64,000 bases of DNA from Allobosea sp. (GTDB taxonomy: Bacteria > Pseudomonadota > Alphaproteobacteria > Rhizobiales > Kaistiaceae): contig JAFKFV010000017.1 in NCBI GenBank assembly GCA_017307955.1, positions 94,508 through 158,507 on the forward strand, read 5' to 3'. The notes under the pieces were generated by a model, which made no database searches, was not told where the DNA came from, and was given only the letters and a program-made list of their open reading frames with translations. Shown here piece by piece: positions 26,577 through 35,339 of this stretch (its first letter is position 1; every line of letters starts with the position of its first letter). The translations under genes were made by a program, and so were the position numbers.

Positions 26577-27338
26577 ATGTCGACCGGCGCCATCTATCCG
26601 AGCCTCAGGGACCGTACCGTCGTCGTCACCGGCGGCGGCAGCGGCATCGGCGAATCGATCGTCCGCCATTTCGTCGCCCAGGGCTCGAAAGTCGGCTTTC
26701 TCGATATCAACCGCGAAGCGTCCGAAGCGCTCGTCGCCGAGCTGGCGCCGCAGGGCACGGTGCGGTTCGAGCATTGCGACCTCCGCGACATCGCGGCGCT
26801 GCGCGCCTCGATCGCCAATATCCGCGCGGCCTACGGGCCGGTGACGATCCTCGTCAACAACGCGGCCCATGACGAGCGGCACAAGCTCGAGGATGTGACG
26901 CCCGAATATTGGGACGACCGCATGCATGTGAATCTTCGCCACCAGTTCTTCGCCGCGCAGGCCGTGGCCGAGGACATGAAGGCGGCCGGCCGCGGCGCGA
27001 TCGTCAATCTCGGCTCGATCAGCTGGGTGATCGGCCAGGGCGGGATGCCGGGCTATAGTGCCGCCAAGTCGGCGGTACTCGGCCTCACCCGCAGCCTCGC
27101 GCGCGATCTCGGGCCGTTCAACATCCGCGTCTGCTCCGTCATGCCGGGCTGGATCATGACGCAGCGCCAGATCGATCTGTGGCTGACGCCGGAGGCCGAG
27201 GCGCAGGTCATGGCCAGCCAGTGCCTCAAGCGGAAGCTCTATCCCGACGATATCGCCCGCCCGGTGCTGTTCTTCGCCTCCGACGAGGCCGGCGCCTGCA
27301 CCAACCAGTCCTATGTGGTGGATGGCGGCTGGGTCTGA
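26577..27338 (+). CDS. Short-chain dehydrogenase/reductase
   Basis: 253 residues from ATG 26577. The classical SDR features are present: cofactor loop TGGGSGIG near residue 19, NNA in ILVNNAAHDE, and the catalytic Ser-Tyr-Lys in GSISWV...GYSAAKSAV. The C-terminus TNQSYVVDGGWV matches sugar/sugar-acid SDRs. Together with the upstream Gfo/Idh/MocA enzyme and the lactonase it suggests oxidation of a sugar at C1. The specific sugar is unknown. The 96-base gap upstream contains two strong hairpins. Confidence 0.9.
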   Translation: MSTGAIYPSLRDRTVVVTGGGSGIGESIVRHFVAQGSKVGFLDINREASEALVAELAPQGTVRFEHCDLRDIAALRASIANIRAAYGPVTILVNNAAHDERHKLEDVTPEYWDDRMHVNLRHQFFAAQAVAEDMKAAGRGAIVNLGSISWVIGQGGMPGYSAAKSAVLGLTRSLARDLGPFNIRVCSVMPGWIMTQRQIDLWLTPEAEAQVMASQCLKRKLYPDDIARPVLFFASDEAGACTNQSYVVDGGWV

Positions 27339-27352
27339 CCCGGCCGCTACCG

Positions 27353-27766
27353 TCAGCCCTGATCGTCGAGCGAGAAGCCGGAGGGCAGAAGCTCGGCGAT
27401 CGTGAAGGCCTGGCCCTTTCCGGCGGGGTCGTAGCACTCGATCACCGTCGTGCTCGTCGAAAACTCGCGCAGCCGCTGGCGGCAGCCGCCGCAGGGCGTG
27501 CAGACGATGCCGCCATCAACCCGGTCGGCGACCACCATCACTGCCGCGATGCGCCGGCCGGCGGGCTCCGTGGCGGCGCTGATCATCGCGCCGATCGCCG
27601 AGGTCTCCGCGCACCAGCCTTCCGGGAAGGACGCGTTCTCGACATTGGCGCCGACATAGATCCGCCCGTCCTCGGCCCGGATCGCCGCCCCGACATGGAA
27701 GCGCGAATAGGGCGCATGGGCTTTGGTGCGCACGTCGCGGGCGAGAGTGTAGAGTTCGCTGTCCAA
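27353..27766 (-). CDS. cdd: Cytidine deaminase
   Basis: 137 residues, the length of the tetrameric form. The zinc site is complete: [11 protein letters not shown] with the catalytic Glu, and [12 protein letters not shown] supplying the other two Cys. The N-terminal [11 protein letters not shown] substrate motif is also present. It deaminates cytidine and deoxycytidine for pyrimidine salvage. It converges with the SDR gene and diverges from mgsA across 220 bases. Confidence 0.95.
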   Translation of the reverse strand: MDSELYTLARDVRTKAHAPYSRFHVGAAIRAEDGRIYVGANVENASFPEGWCAETSAIGAMISAATEPAGRRIAAVMVVADRVDGGIVCTPCGGCRQRLREFSTSTTVIECYDPAGKGQAFTIAELLPSGFSLDDQG

Positions 27767-27986
27767 GGGCGGAGTCCTTCATGCGGCCGGTTCAAAGCCG
27801 CGCGCCAGAAGGAAGCCAGCCGCGTGCGATGCCGTCAAGCGTCGCGGCCCACGAGGGGATGCGACTGCCGCCAATTTGCGCCACCAGCCGATTTCGAGGG
27901 CAGGCGCGGCACTTTCCCCTTTTCTGCGGACCCCGATCTTTCTATCACTTGGGCGTGATCGTAACCGCGCGCGGAGGGCGAGCCGG

Positions 27987-28409
27987 GTGACCGACGGAGA
28001 GACGCCGACCACGAGGCCCGCGAAACCGGCGCTGGCGCTGGTCGCCCATGACCAGAAGAAGGAGGCCATGGCCGCCTTCGCGCGGACCCATGTCGCCCGC
28101 CTCGCGGCCTTCGAGCTCTACGCCACCGGCACGACCGGCGGGCGGATCATGGAGGCGGCGCCCTCGCTCCCGGTCACGCGGCTGAAGAGCGGTCCGCTCG
28201 GCGGCGACCAGCAGATCGGCGCGCTCATAGCCGAAGGGCGTATCCAGGCCTTGATCTTCTTCGTCGACCCGCTGACGCCGATGCCGCACGATGTCGACGT
28301 CAAGGCGCTGACCCGCCTTGCCGAGCTGTACGATATCCCGATGGCGCTCAATCAGGCGACGGCCGAGCTCATCATCACCCATCCCGATTCCGTCGCGCGG
28401 CCTGAATGA
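27987..28409 (+). CDS. mgsA: Methylglyoxal synthase
   Basis: 140 residues from GTG 27987, with GGAGGG upstream. Diagnostic motifs are [39 protein letters not shown] (catalytic Asp) and [18 protein letters not shown]. It converts dihydroxyacetone phosphate to methylglyoxal and phosphate, bypassing lower glycolysis when phosphate is short. glk follows 30 bases later, so the two form a small glycolysis-related operon. An ATCAC-N6-GTGAT repeat at 27944-27959 may be an operator. Confidence 0.95.
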   Translation: MTDGETPTTRPAKPALALVAHDQKKEAMAAFARTHVARLAAFELYATGTTGGRIMEAAPSLPVTRLKSGPLGGDQQIGALIAEGRIQALIFFVDPLTPMPHDVDVKALTRLAELYDIPMALNQATAELIITHPDSVARPE

Positions 28410-28439
28410 CCGCCGCGCGCCCCTTCCGACCGAGACATC

Positions 28440-29474
28440 ATGGCTGACAGCACCACCGTTCGCGACCTGATGCCCTTCCCGACCCTGATCGGCGATATCG
28501 GCGGCACCAATGCGCGCTTCGCCATCGTCTCGGAGGGCTCGGCATCGGCCGTGCGCTGCGCCGATGCCCGCACCGCCAGCTTCGCGACGATCGACGATGC
28601 GATCGAGGCGACGGTGCTGCCGACGGCGCGGCCGCGCTCGGCGGTGCTGGCCGTGGCCGGGCCGGTGCAGGGCGACCGGGTGCCGCTCACCAACTGCCCC
28701 TGGGTGATCGAGCCGAAGCGGATGATCGAGCGGCTCGGCCTCGACGAGGTGCTGCTCATCAATGATTTCGAGGCGCAGGCGCTGGCGCTGCCGGCGCTCG
28801 GCGCGGATGACGTGCTCAAGGTCGGCAATGGCGAGGCGCTGCCGAATGCGGCGCGCGTCGCGGTCGGCCCCGGCACCGGCCTCGGTGCCGGCGCGCTGAT
28901 CCAGGCGCGCGGCACCTGGTTCCCCGTTCCCGGCGAGGGCGGCCATATCGATCTCGCCCCGGTCTCGGAGCGGGACTTCCAGGTCTGGTCGCATATCGAG
29001 GACCCGTTCGGCCGCGCGCGCTTCCCGCGCATCGCCGGCGAGACGCTGCTCTGCGGCTCCGGCCTGTTGCGCCTCTATCGCGCCGTCGTCGCCGCCGATG
29101 GTGCCAGGGCGCGCTTCGACGATCCGGCCGAGATCACGGCCGCCGCGATGGATGCTTCCGACGGCGCCGCCGAGGAGGCGCTGTCGCTGTTCTGCGTGCA
29201 TCTCGGGCGGCTCGCCGGCAATCTCGCGCTGGTCTTCATGGCGCGCGGCGGCGTCTATCTCGCCGGCGGCATCGCCGCCAAGGTCGCGCCCTTCATCGCC
29301 CGCAGCGGCTTCCGCGACGCCTTCATCGACAAGGCGCCGCATGGCGCGCTGATGGACAAGATCCCGACCTTCGTGATGACCCATCCCGAGCCCGCTCTGG
29401 CCGGGCTCGCCGCCTATGCCCGCAATCCGGGGCTGTTCGGCGTCGCCACCGAGGGCCGCATCTGGCGGCGGTGA
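28440..29474 (+). CDS. glk: Glucokinase (Glk family)
   Basis: 344 residues. ATP-binding motifs of the hexokinase/actin fold are LIGDIGGTNARFAIV near the N-terminus and VAVGPGTGLGAGALI in the middle. LTNCPWVIE and VPGEGGHIDLAP are characteristic of bacterial PF02685 glucokinase; the catalytic Asp is in LLINDFEAQA. It phosphorylates glucose at C6 in the cytosol. It is cotranscribed with mgsA. Confidence 0.95.
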   Translation: MADSTTVRDLMPFPTLIGDIGGTNARFAIVSEGSASAVRCADARTASFATIDDAIEATVLPTARPRSAVLAVAGPVQGDRVPLTNCPWVIEPKRMIERLGLDEVLLINDFEAQALALPALGADDVLKVGNGEALPNAARVAVGPGTGLGAGALIQARGTWFPVPGEGGHIDLAPVSERDFQVWSHIEDPFGRARFPRIAGETLLCGSGLLRLYRAVVAADGARARFDDPAEITAAAMDASDGAAEEALSLFCVHLGRLAGNLALVFMARGGVYLAGGIAAKVAPFIARSGFRDAFIDKAPHGALMDKIPTFVMTHPEPALAGLAAYARNPGLFGVATEGRIWRR

Positions 29475-29501
29475 CGACCCGAAACCGTCAGGTGCCGCGC
29501 G

Positions 29502-31955
29502 TCAGGTCCCGCGCGGCTTGGCCCGCGCGGTCGGCGGCGCCGTCAGCGGGTCCTCGGGCCAGGGGTGCTTCGGATAGCGCCCGCGAAGATCGGCGCGCAC
29601 GTCGCGCCACGAGCCGCGCCAGAAGGCCGGCAGGTCGCCCGTGATCTGGATCGGCCGGCGGGCCGGCGAGAGGAGATGCAGCGTCAGCGGCACACCATGG
29701 CCGACCGAAGGATGGCGGTCGAGGCCAAACAGTTCCTGCACGCGCACTTCGAGCACCGGCCCGTTCGCGTCTGAATAGTCGATCGGCAGCCGCGAGCCCG
29801 AGGGCGCCTCGAAATGCGTCGGCGCGAGCCGGTCGAGCGCGGCTTTCCGGTCCCAGGCGACCTGCGCCGACAGCGCCGTGTGCAGCAGCCCGGCATCGAC
29901 GGCGTCGATGCGGCGGAGGCCGCCAAGATGCGGCCCCAGCCAATCCTCCAGCGTCGCCGCCAGCGCTTCATCGGAGAGGTCCGGCCAGTCCTCGCCGCTC
30001 TGCCGACGCAGGAAGGCGATCCGCGCACGGAGGCTGCCGGCCGCGCCGTCGAGCGGCAGCGCGGAGATGCCACGCCGGCGGATTTCGGCGATGAGCGCCG
30101 CGGCGACCGCTTCCGGCGGCGGCGTGCCGGCCTGCCGCTCGGCGAGCACGAGGCGGCCGAGCCGCCGCACCCGCCGTGCGCGCACCGATCCCGTCGAGGC
30201 GTCGAAGGCGACGCTGTCCTCTTCCGAGATCTGGTGAGCGAAATGGGTTTCGATTTCGGCGAGCGTCAGCGGCGCGGCGGCGAGGATGCGGGCATTCTCC
30301 GCCGCTCCTTGCAGGCTCGCGACCGCGAGGAAGGCTTCGCGCGCCAGCGGATCGGCGGCGTCCAGCAGCGCGCCGCGCCCGTTGGCCATCACGAAGGCGC
30401 CCGGCGCGCCGCGCGCCATGGCGATCCGCTCGGGAAAGGCGAAGGCGAGCGCCAGCCCCGCCTGTTCGACATCCTCCGCCGCCATGGCGCCCTCGGCGCC
30501 GACCGCGCGGGCGAAGCGGGCGCCGAGCGCCAGCGCGTCGCGGCTGCGCGGGTCGCGTCCCGTGCGGAGCGCGTTCAGCCGGTCGCGGAGATCGGCGCTG
30601 GCGCCGCCGACACCGGGCTCGGCAAGGAGCGCCGCGAGCGCGCCGGCCACGGCACCGAAGCCGAGCGGCGCGGCGCGGTTCAGCATATGGCCGAGGCGCG
30701 GCGGCATCGCGAGGCGCACCAGCGCCCGCCCCTCCGCCGTCAGCTGGCCGCCCTGATCGATCGCGCCGAGCCGGCGCAGCAACGCGATCGCCTCGTCGAA
30801 GGCGGCGCGCGGCGGCGCGTCGAGAAAGGAAAGCTCGGACGGATCGGCGACGCCCCAGGCCTTCAGGTCGAGCGCGAAAGGCGAGAGGTCGGCGTCGAGG
30901 ATCTCGGGCCGGTCATAGGGCGCCAGCGCCGCCGTCTGCGCCTCGTCCCAGAGGCGATAGCAGACGCCCGGCGCGGTGCGGCCGGCGCGGCCGCGCCGCT
31001 GGTCGGCCGAGGCGCGCGAGACGCGGCGGGTCTCGAGCCGCGTGATGCCCGTCGCCGGCTCGTAGAGCGGCACGCGGGCGAGCCCCGAATCGACGACGAC
31101 GCGCACGCCCTCGATGGTGAGCGAGGTCTCGGCGATCGAGGTCGCGAGCACGACCTTGCGCCGGCCCGGCGGCGGCGGCCGGATGGCACGATCCTGCGCG
31201 GCCGTGTCGAGCGCGCCATAGAGCGGGGCGAGGTCCGCATCGGCCGGCAGCGTGCCGGCGAGGCGCTCGGCCGTGCGGCGGATCTCGGCCTGGCCCGGCA
31301 GGAAGACGAGGAGGCTGCCGGGCTCCTCGCCGAGCGCGCGGCGGATGGCGGCGGCGGTCTCGTCCTCGATCCGCCGGCCGGTGTCGCGGCCGCAATAGCG
31401 CGTCTCGACCGGGAACATCCGGCCGGCGCTCTCGATGACCGGCGCCGCGCCGAGCAGGCGCGCGACGCGGGCGCCGTCGATGGTCGCCGACATCACGAGA
31501 ATGCGGAGATCGTCGCGGAGCCCCGACTGTGCATCGAGCGCCAGCGCAAGGCCGAGATCGCCTTCGAGGCTGCGCTCGTGGAACTCGTCGAAGATCACCG
31601 CCGCGATGCCGTCCAGCGACGGATCGTCGATGATCATGCGCGAAAAGACGCCTTCGGTGACGACCTCGATACGCGTCGCCGCCGACACGCGCCGTTCGAG
31701 CCGCACCCGGTAGCCGACCGTGGCGCCGACCGCTTCGCCGAGCGTCTCGGCCATCCGCGCGGCGGCAGCGCGGGCGGCGAGCCGGCGCGGCTCCAGGAGG
31801 ATGATGCGCCGATCGCCCCGCCAGCCTGCATTGAGCAAAGCAAGCGGCACCCGCGTCGTCTTGCCGGCGCCCGGCGGCGCGACCAGCACGGCATTGCGCC
31901 CGGCATCGAGCGCCGCGGTCAGTTCGGGGAGGGCCTCTTCAACGGGGAGGATCAT
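29502..31955 (-). CDS. hrpB: ATP-dependent helicase HrpB
   Basis: 817 residues of the DEAH family. Walker A is PPGAGKTT (27-34) and the box II is DEFH (123-126). SATIDG and QRRGRAGR give motifs III and VI. The C-terminal half carries the helicase-associated HA2 region and the HrpB-specific end (LLSPARRPIQITGDLPAFWR). Substrate RNA and role are unknown in most bacteria. It stands alone, converging with glk, with a REP-like repeat upstream. Confidence 0.93.
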   Translation of the reverse strand: MILPVEEALPELTAALDAGRNAVLVAPPGAGKTTRVPLALLNAGWRGDRRIILLEPRRLAARAAAARMAETLGEAVGATVGYRVRLERRVSAATRIEVVTEGVFSRMIIDDPSLDGIAAVIFDEFHERSLEGDLGLALALDAQSGLRDDLRILVMSATIDGARVARLLGAAPVIESAGRMFPVETRYCGRDTGRRIEDETAAAIRRALGEEPGSLLVFLPGQAEIRRTAERLAGTLPADADLAPLYGALDTAAQDRAIRPPPPGRRKVVLATSIAETSLTIEGVRVVVDSGLARVPLYEPATGITRLETRRVSRASADQRRGRAGRTAPGVCYRLWDEAQTAALAPYDRPEILDADLSPFALDLKAWGVADPSELSFLDAPPRAAFDEAIALLRRLGAIDQGGQLTAEGRALVRLAMPPRLGHMLNRAAPLGFGAVAGALAALLAEPGVGGASADLRDRLNALRTGRDPRSRDALALGARFARAVGAEGAMAAEDVEQAGLALAFAFPERIAMARGAPGAFVMANGRGALLDAADPLAREAFLAVASLQGAAENARILAAAPLTLAEIETHFAHQISEEDSVAFDASTGSVRARRVRRLGRLVLAERQAGTPPPEAVAAALIAEIRRRGISALPLDGAAGSLRARIAFLRRQSGEDWPDLSDEALAATLEDWLGPHLGGLRRIDAVDAGLLHTALSAQVAWDRKAALDRLAPTHFEAPSGSRLPIDYSDANGPVLEVRVQELFGLDRHPSVGHGVPLTLHLLSPARRPIQITGDLPAFWRGSWRDVRADLRGRYPKHPWPEDPLTAPPTARAKPRGT

Positions 31956-31973
31956 GGCGGGATAGGCCGAAAA

Positions 31974-32095
31974 GCCCTCACCCTAGCCCTCTTCCATAGG
32001 GAGAGGGGACCGGCCACGGGAAACGGCCCTGGCATGTCGCAGAACCGGCGGAAGGCGCCCCCCTCTCCCTCTGGGAGAGGGCCGGGGTGAGGGCC
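31974..32095. repeat. REP/BIME-like intergenic repeat, copy 1
   Basis: The outer arms are GCCCTCACCC and GGGTGAGGGC. Each arm is followed inward by its own CCCTCT...AGAGGG hairpin (CCATAGGGAGAGGGG on the left, CCCTCTCCCTCTGGGAGAGG on the right). The roughly 50-base middle differs from the other copies. It lies between hrpB and fabI and could also act as the end of the fabI message. Two further copies are at 47636-47790 and 62370-62421. Confidence 0.85.
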
Positions 32096-32124
32096 TGCTA
32101 GCCGCCGATGCAATGGACCGCTTG

Positions 32125-32961
32125 CTACTGCGCGGCCTCGCTGGCGTCGGCATGCGCTTCGTGGACCTTCAGGTCGTCGAGGCGCGGCATCGCGATGATG
32201 TTGTAGCCGGAATCGACGAAATGGACCTCGCCGGTGACGCCGGAGGAGAGTTCCGACAGGAGATAGAGCGCCGAGCCGCCGATCTCTTCCGTCGAGACGG
32301 TGCGGCGCAGCGGCGCGTTCTTCTTCTGGAAATTATACATGAGCCGCGCATCGGCGATGCCGGCGCCGGCCAGCGTGCGGACGGGCCCGGCCGAGATGGC
32401 GTTGACGCGGATCTCGTCGCCGCCGAAATCGACCGCGAGATAGCGCACGGAGGATTCGAGCGCCGCCTTGGCGACACCCATGACATTGTAGTTCGGCGAG
32501 ACGCGGGTCGAGCCGCCGAAGGTCAGCGTCACGATCGAGCCGCCCCGGTTCATGATCGCGGCGGCGCGCTTGGCGATCTCGGTGAAGGAGAAGCAGGAGA
32601 TGAGCATGGTGCGCGCGAAATTCTCGCGCGTCGTGTCCGCATAGCGGCCCTTCAGCTCGTTCTTGTCGGAGAAGGCGATGGCATGGACGAGGAAGTCGAT
32701 GCCGCCCCATTCCTTCTTCAGCGTCTCGAAGACCTGGTCGACCGAGGCGAGGTCCTCGACGTCGCAGGGGATCATCAGCTTGGCGCCGATCGAATCGGCA
32801 AGCGGCTTGACGCGGCGGCCGAAGGCCTCGCCCTGATAGGTGAAGGCGAGCTCGGCGCCATGGGCGGCGAGCACCTTGGCGATGCCCCAGGCGATCGAGT
32901 GATCGTTCGCCACACCCATGACGAGGCCGCGCTTGCCGGCCATCAGCGTCGTCGTCGTCAT
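32125..32961 (-). CDS. fabI: Enoyl-[acyl-carrier-protein] reductase (NADH)
   Basis: 278 residues. FabI-type SDR: cofactor loop GVANDHSIAWGIAK, catalytic Tyr158 and Lys165 in PNYNVMGVAKAALES. It reduces trans-2-enoyl-ACP in the last step of fatty acid elongation. The residue equivalent to E. coli Tyr146 is Phe148 (TLTFGGST). It is the last gene of fabA-fabB-fabI, 17 bases after fabB. It is the expected target type for diazaborine or triclosan-like inhibitors. Confidence 0.95.
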   Translation of the reverse strand: MTTTTLMAGKRGLVMGVANDHSIAWGIAKVLAAHGAELAFTYQGEAFGRRVKPLADSIGAKLMIPCDVEDLASVDQVFETLKKEWGGIDFLVHAIAFSDKNELKGRYADTTRENFARTMLISCFSFTEIAKRAAAIMNRGGSIVTLTFGGSTRVSPNYNVMGVAKAALESSVRYLAVDFGGDEIRVNAISAGPVRTLAGAGIADARLMYNFQKKNAPLRRTVSTEEIGGSALYLLSELSSGVTGEVHFVDSGYNIIAMPRLDDLKVHEAHADASEAAQ

Positions 32962-32978
32962 TCAGCGTCTCCCGGCCG

Positions 32979-34205
32979 TCAGCCTGCGTAGCGCTGGAAG
33001 ACCAGCGATGCGTTGGTGCCGCCGAAGCCGAAGCTGTTGGAAAGCACGGTGTCGATTTTCGCGTCGTCGATGCGCTCGCGCACGATCGGCATGTCGGCAA
33101 AGGCCGGATCGAGCTCGTCGATATGGGCCGACTTGGCGATGAAGCGGTTGTTGAGCATCAAGAGCGAATAGATGGATTCGTGGACGCCCGTGGCGCCCTG
33201 CGAATGGCCGGTCAGCGACTTGGTGGCCGAGATCGCCGGGCAGGCGTCTCCCGATCCGAACACCTCGCGGATCGCCTCCATCTCCTTCAGATCGCCGATC
33301 GGCGTCGAGGTGGCGTGCGGGTTGATGTAGTCGATGCGCTCGCCGACATTGGCAATCGCCTGGCGCATGCAGCGCGCCGCGCCCTCGCCCGACGGGGCGA
33401 CCATGTCGGCGCCGTCCGAGGTGCAGCCATAGCCGACGACCTCGCCATAGATGCGGGCGCCGCGGGCCTTGGCAACCTCAAGCTCTTCGAGCACCAGAAC
33501 GCCGGCGCCGCCGGAGATCACGAAGCCGTCGCGGTTGACGTCATAGGCGCGCGAGGCGACGGCGGGGCGGTCGTTGTAGCGCGACGACAGCGCGCCCATC
33601 GCGTCGAAGAGCACGGTCAGCGTCCAGTCCAGCTCCTCGCAGCCGCCGGCGAACATGCGGTCCTGCTTGCCATACTGGATCATCTCATAGGCGTTGCCGA
33701 TGCAGTGGTTCGACGTCGCGCAGGCCGAGGAGATGGAATAGTTGACGCCCTTGATCTTGAACCAGGTCGAGAGCGTGGCGGAGGGCGATGACGACATCGC
33801 CTTCGGCACCGCGAGCGGGCCGACCTTCTTGGACGATCCGGAGGCCAGCGCCTTCTGCGCCGAATCGACGATCGTGCGCGTCGAGGGGCCGCCGGAGCCC
33901 ATGATGATGCCGGTGCGCTCGTTGGAGATCTCGCGCTCCTCGAGCCCGGCGTCGCGGATCGCCTGGTCCATGGCGACGTGGTTCCACGCGGTGCCGCCGC
34001 CATGGAAGCGCATCGCGCGCCGGTCGACCACTTCGGCCGGATCGAGCGTCGGCGCGCCGGCGACATGGCTGCGGAAGCCGTGCTCGGCCTGCGACGGCGC
34101 GAAGGAAATCCCGCTCCGCGCCTCGTGCAGGCTGGCGAGCACCTCCTGCGTGTTGTTGCCGATGGACGAGACGATGCCCATCCCGGTGACGACGACCCGC
34201 TTCAT
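32979..34205 (-). CDS. fabB: 3-oxoacyl-ACP synthase I
   Basis: 408 residues from ATG 34205 ([18 protein letters not shown]). The thiolase-fold active site is complete: Cys162 in [12 protein letters not shown], His297 in [12 protein letters not shown], and Lys329/His334 in [13 protein letters not shown]. FabB-type synthases extend the cis-3-decenoyl-ACP made by FabA, so they are needed for unsaturated fatty acids. It lies between fabA and fabI in one operon. Confidence 0.95.
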   Translation of the reverse strand: MKRVVVTGMGIVSSIGNNTQEVLASLHEARSGISFAPSQAEHGFRSHVAGAPTLDPAEVVDRRAMRFHGGGTAWNHVAMDQAIRDAGLEEREISNERTGIIMGSGGPSTRTIVDSAQKALASGSSKKVGPLAVPKAMSSSPSATLSTWFKIKGVNYSISSACATSNHCIGNAYEMIQYGKQDRMFAGGCEELDWTLTVLFDAMGALSSRYNDRPAVASRAYDVNRDGFVISGGAGVLVLEELEVAKARGARIYGEVVGYGCTSDGADMVAPSGEGAARCMRQAIANVGERIDYINPHATSTPIGDLKEMEAIREVFGSGDACPAISATKSLTGHSQGATGVHESIYSLLMLNNRFIAKSAHIDELDPAFADMPIVRERIDDAKIDTVLSNSFGFGGTNASLVFQRYAG

Positions 34206-34257
34206 GGTCCGCTGTCCTTCCAATAGTCGATCCGCCCGGCCCCCGCCCGGCAGCCGA

Positions 34258-34785
34258 TCAGCCGGCGGCCGGCACGGCGTCGCCCTTGAACAGGCCGACG
34301 CGCAGGTCCTTGGCGCGATAGATGGTCTCTCCGTCGGCCTTCAGCCAGCCGTCGGCGATGCCGAGCACCAGTTTGGAGCGCAGGACGCGCTTCAGATCGA
34401 CGCCATACTCGACCCGCTTCACGCTTGGCAGCACCATGCCGGAGAATTTGAGCTCGCCCGTCGACAGCGCCCGGCCGCGGCCGGGAGAGCCCGACCAGCC
34501 GAGGAAGAAGCCGAGCATCTGCCAGAGGGCGTCGAGGCCGAGGCAGCCCGGCATCACGGGATCACCCTTGAAGTGGCAGGCGAAGAACCAGAGGTCCGGC
34601 GTCACGTCGAGCTCGGCCCGCACATGGCCCTTGCCGAATTCGCCGCCTTCCTCGCTGATCGAGGTGATGCGGTCGAACATCAGCATCGGCGGCAGCGGCA
34701 GCTGCGCATTGCCTTCGCCGAACAATTCGCCCCGGCCGCAGGCCAGCAGCTGCTCGTAATCGTAACTCGACGGGCGGTCTTGCAT
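34258..34785 (-). CDS. fabA: 3-hydroxydecanoyl-ACP dehydratase/isomerase
   Basis: 175 residues, hot-dog fold. The catalytic pair is His71 in [13 protein letters not shown] and Asp85 in [11 protein letters not shown]. Being FabA rather than FabZ it both dehydrates 3-hydroxydecanoyl-ACP and isomerises the product to cis-3, the entry to unsaturated fatty acids. It is the first gene of fabA-fabB-fabI. In many relatives an irr regulator precedes fabA; here a divergent small secreted-protein gene does. Confidence 0.95.
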   Translation of the reverse strand: MQDRPSSYDYEQLLACGRGELFGEGNAQLPLPPMLMFDRITSISEEGGEFGKGHVRAELDVTPDLWFFACHFKGDPVMPGCLGLDALWQMLGFFLGWSGSPGRGRALSTGELKFSGMVLPSVKRVEYGVDLKRVLRSKLVLGIADGWLKADGETIYRAKDLRVGLFKGDAVPAAG

Positions 34786-34851
34786 GCCGTCAGTCTACCT
34801 CTCTTCGGCGCGCGGGCTGGTTTTCCCGGCCATTCGGCGCCATATGCGTAA

Positions 34852-34891
34852 GGTCCGGCGCTCCTCGCCGCGAGGGAGGCGCCGCCGGACC
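34852..34891 (-). other. Long hairpin in the fabA upstream region
   Basis: GGTCCGGCG (34852-34860) pairs with CGCCGGACC (34883-34891), and the inner CTCC / GGAG segments can extend the stem. It lies about 70-105 bases upstream of fabA, inside its probable leader or promoter and between divergent genes. Its function is unknown; a terminator-like or leader-structure role is possible. Confidence 0.5.
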
Positions 34892-35003
34892 GAGGCCTTC
34901 CTAACATAGGCTCCCCGCGACCGAAAGCCCGTGCGGCGGCGGCTCTCGCGGTTGCGGCGGGGCCGAAAGCGCCGCCGGGTCGCTTTGCCGGCAGAGGAGC
35001 CGA

Positions 35004-35333
35004 ATGACGCCTCCATCATTCCCGCGACAGGCCCTATACGCCGCGCTCGCGACCGCCGCCGTCCTCGCCTTGGTGCCGCCGGCCGGGGCGCAGACGCTGT
35101 TCAAGCAGCCCTCGATCGGTTTCACGCCGCCGCCGGTCGTCCGGACCACGCCGCAGGTCGGCGTGCCGCCGCTCAATGCCAACCAGTGCCAGCTCTCGGC
35201 CGGAACCTGCCCGACCGGTCGTCTGATGCGCTCCGGCTCGCGCTGCTACTGCGCAAGCGGCAACGGCACCGTTCGCCAGGGCGCAAGCCGCACGCGTCCG
35301 CAGGATGTCCGTCCAGCGGCGCCGCAGCAGTAG
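35004..35333 (+). CDS. Small secreted Cys-containing hypothetical protein
   Basis: 109 residues. A Sec signal peptide is clear: basic start, hydrophobic core LYAALATAAVLALV, cleavage likely after AGA (residue 29). The mature part is rich in Pro and Thr and contains four cysteines (about 62, 69, 81 and 83: QCQLSAGTC and RCYC), which could form two disulfides in the periplasm. The family is not recognised. It is transcribed divergently from fabA and converges with mtnA. Confidence 0.6.
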   Translation: MTPPSFPRQALYAALATAAVLALVPPAGAQTLFKQPSIGFTPPPVVRTTPQVGVPPLNANQCQLSAGTCPTGRLMRSGSRCYCASGNGTVRQGASRTRPQDVRPAAPQQ

Positions 35334-35339
35334 CGCGGC

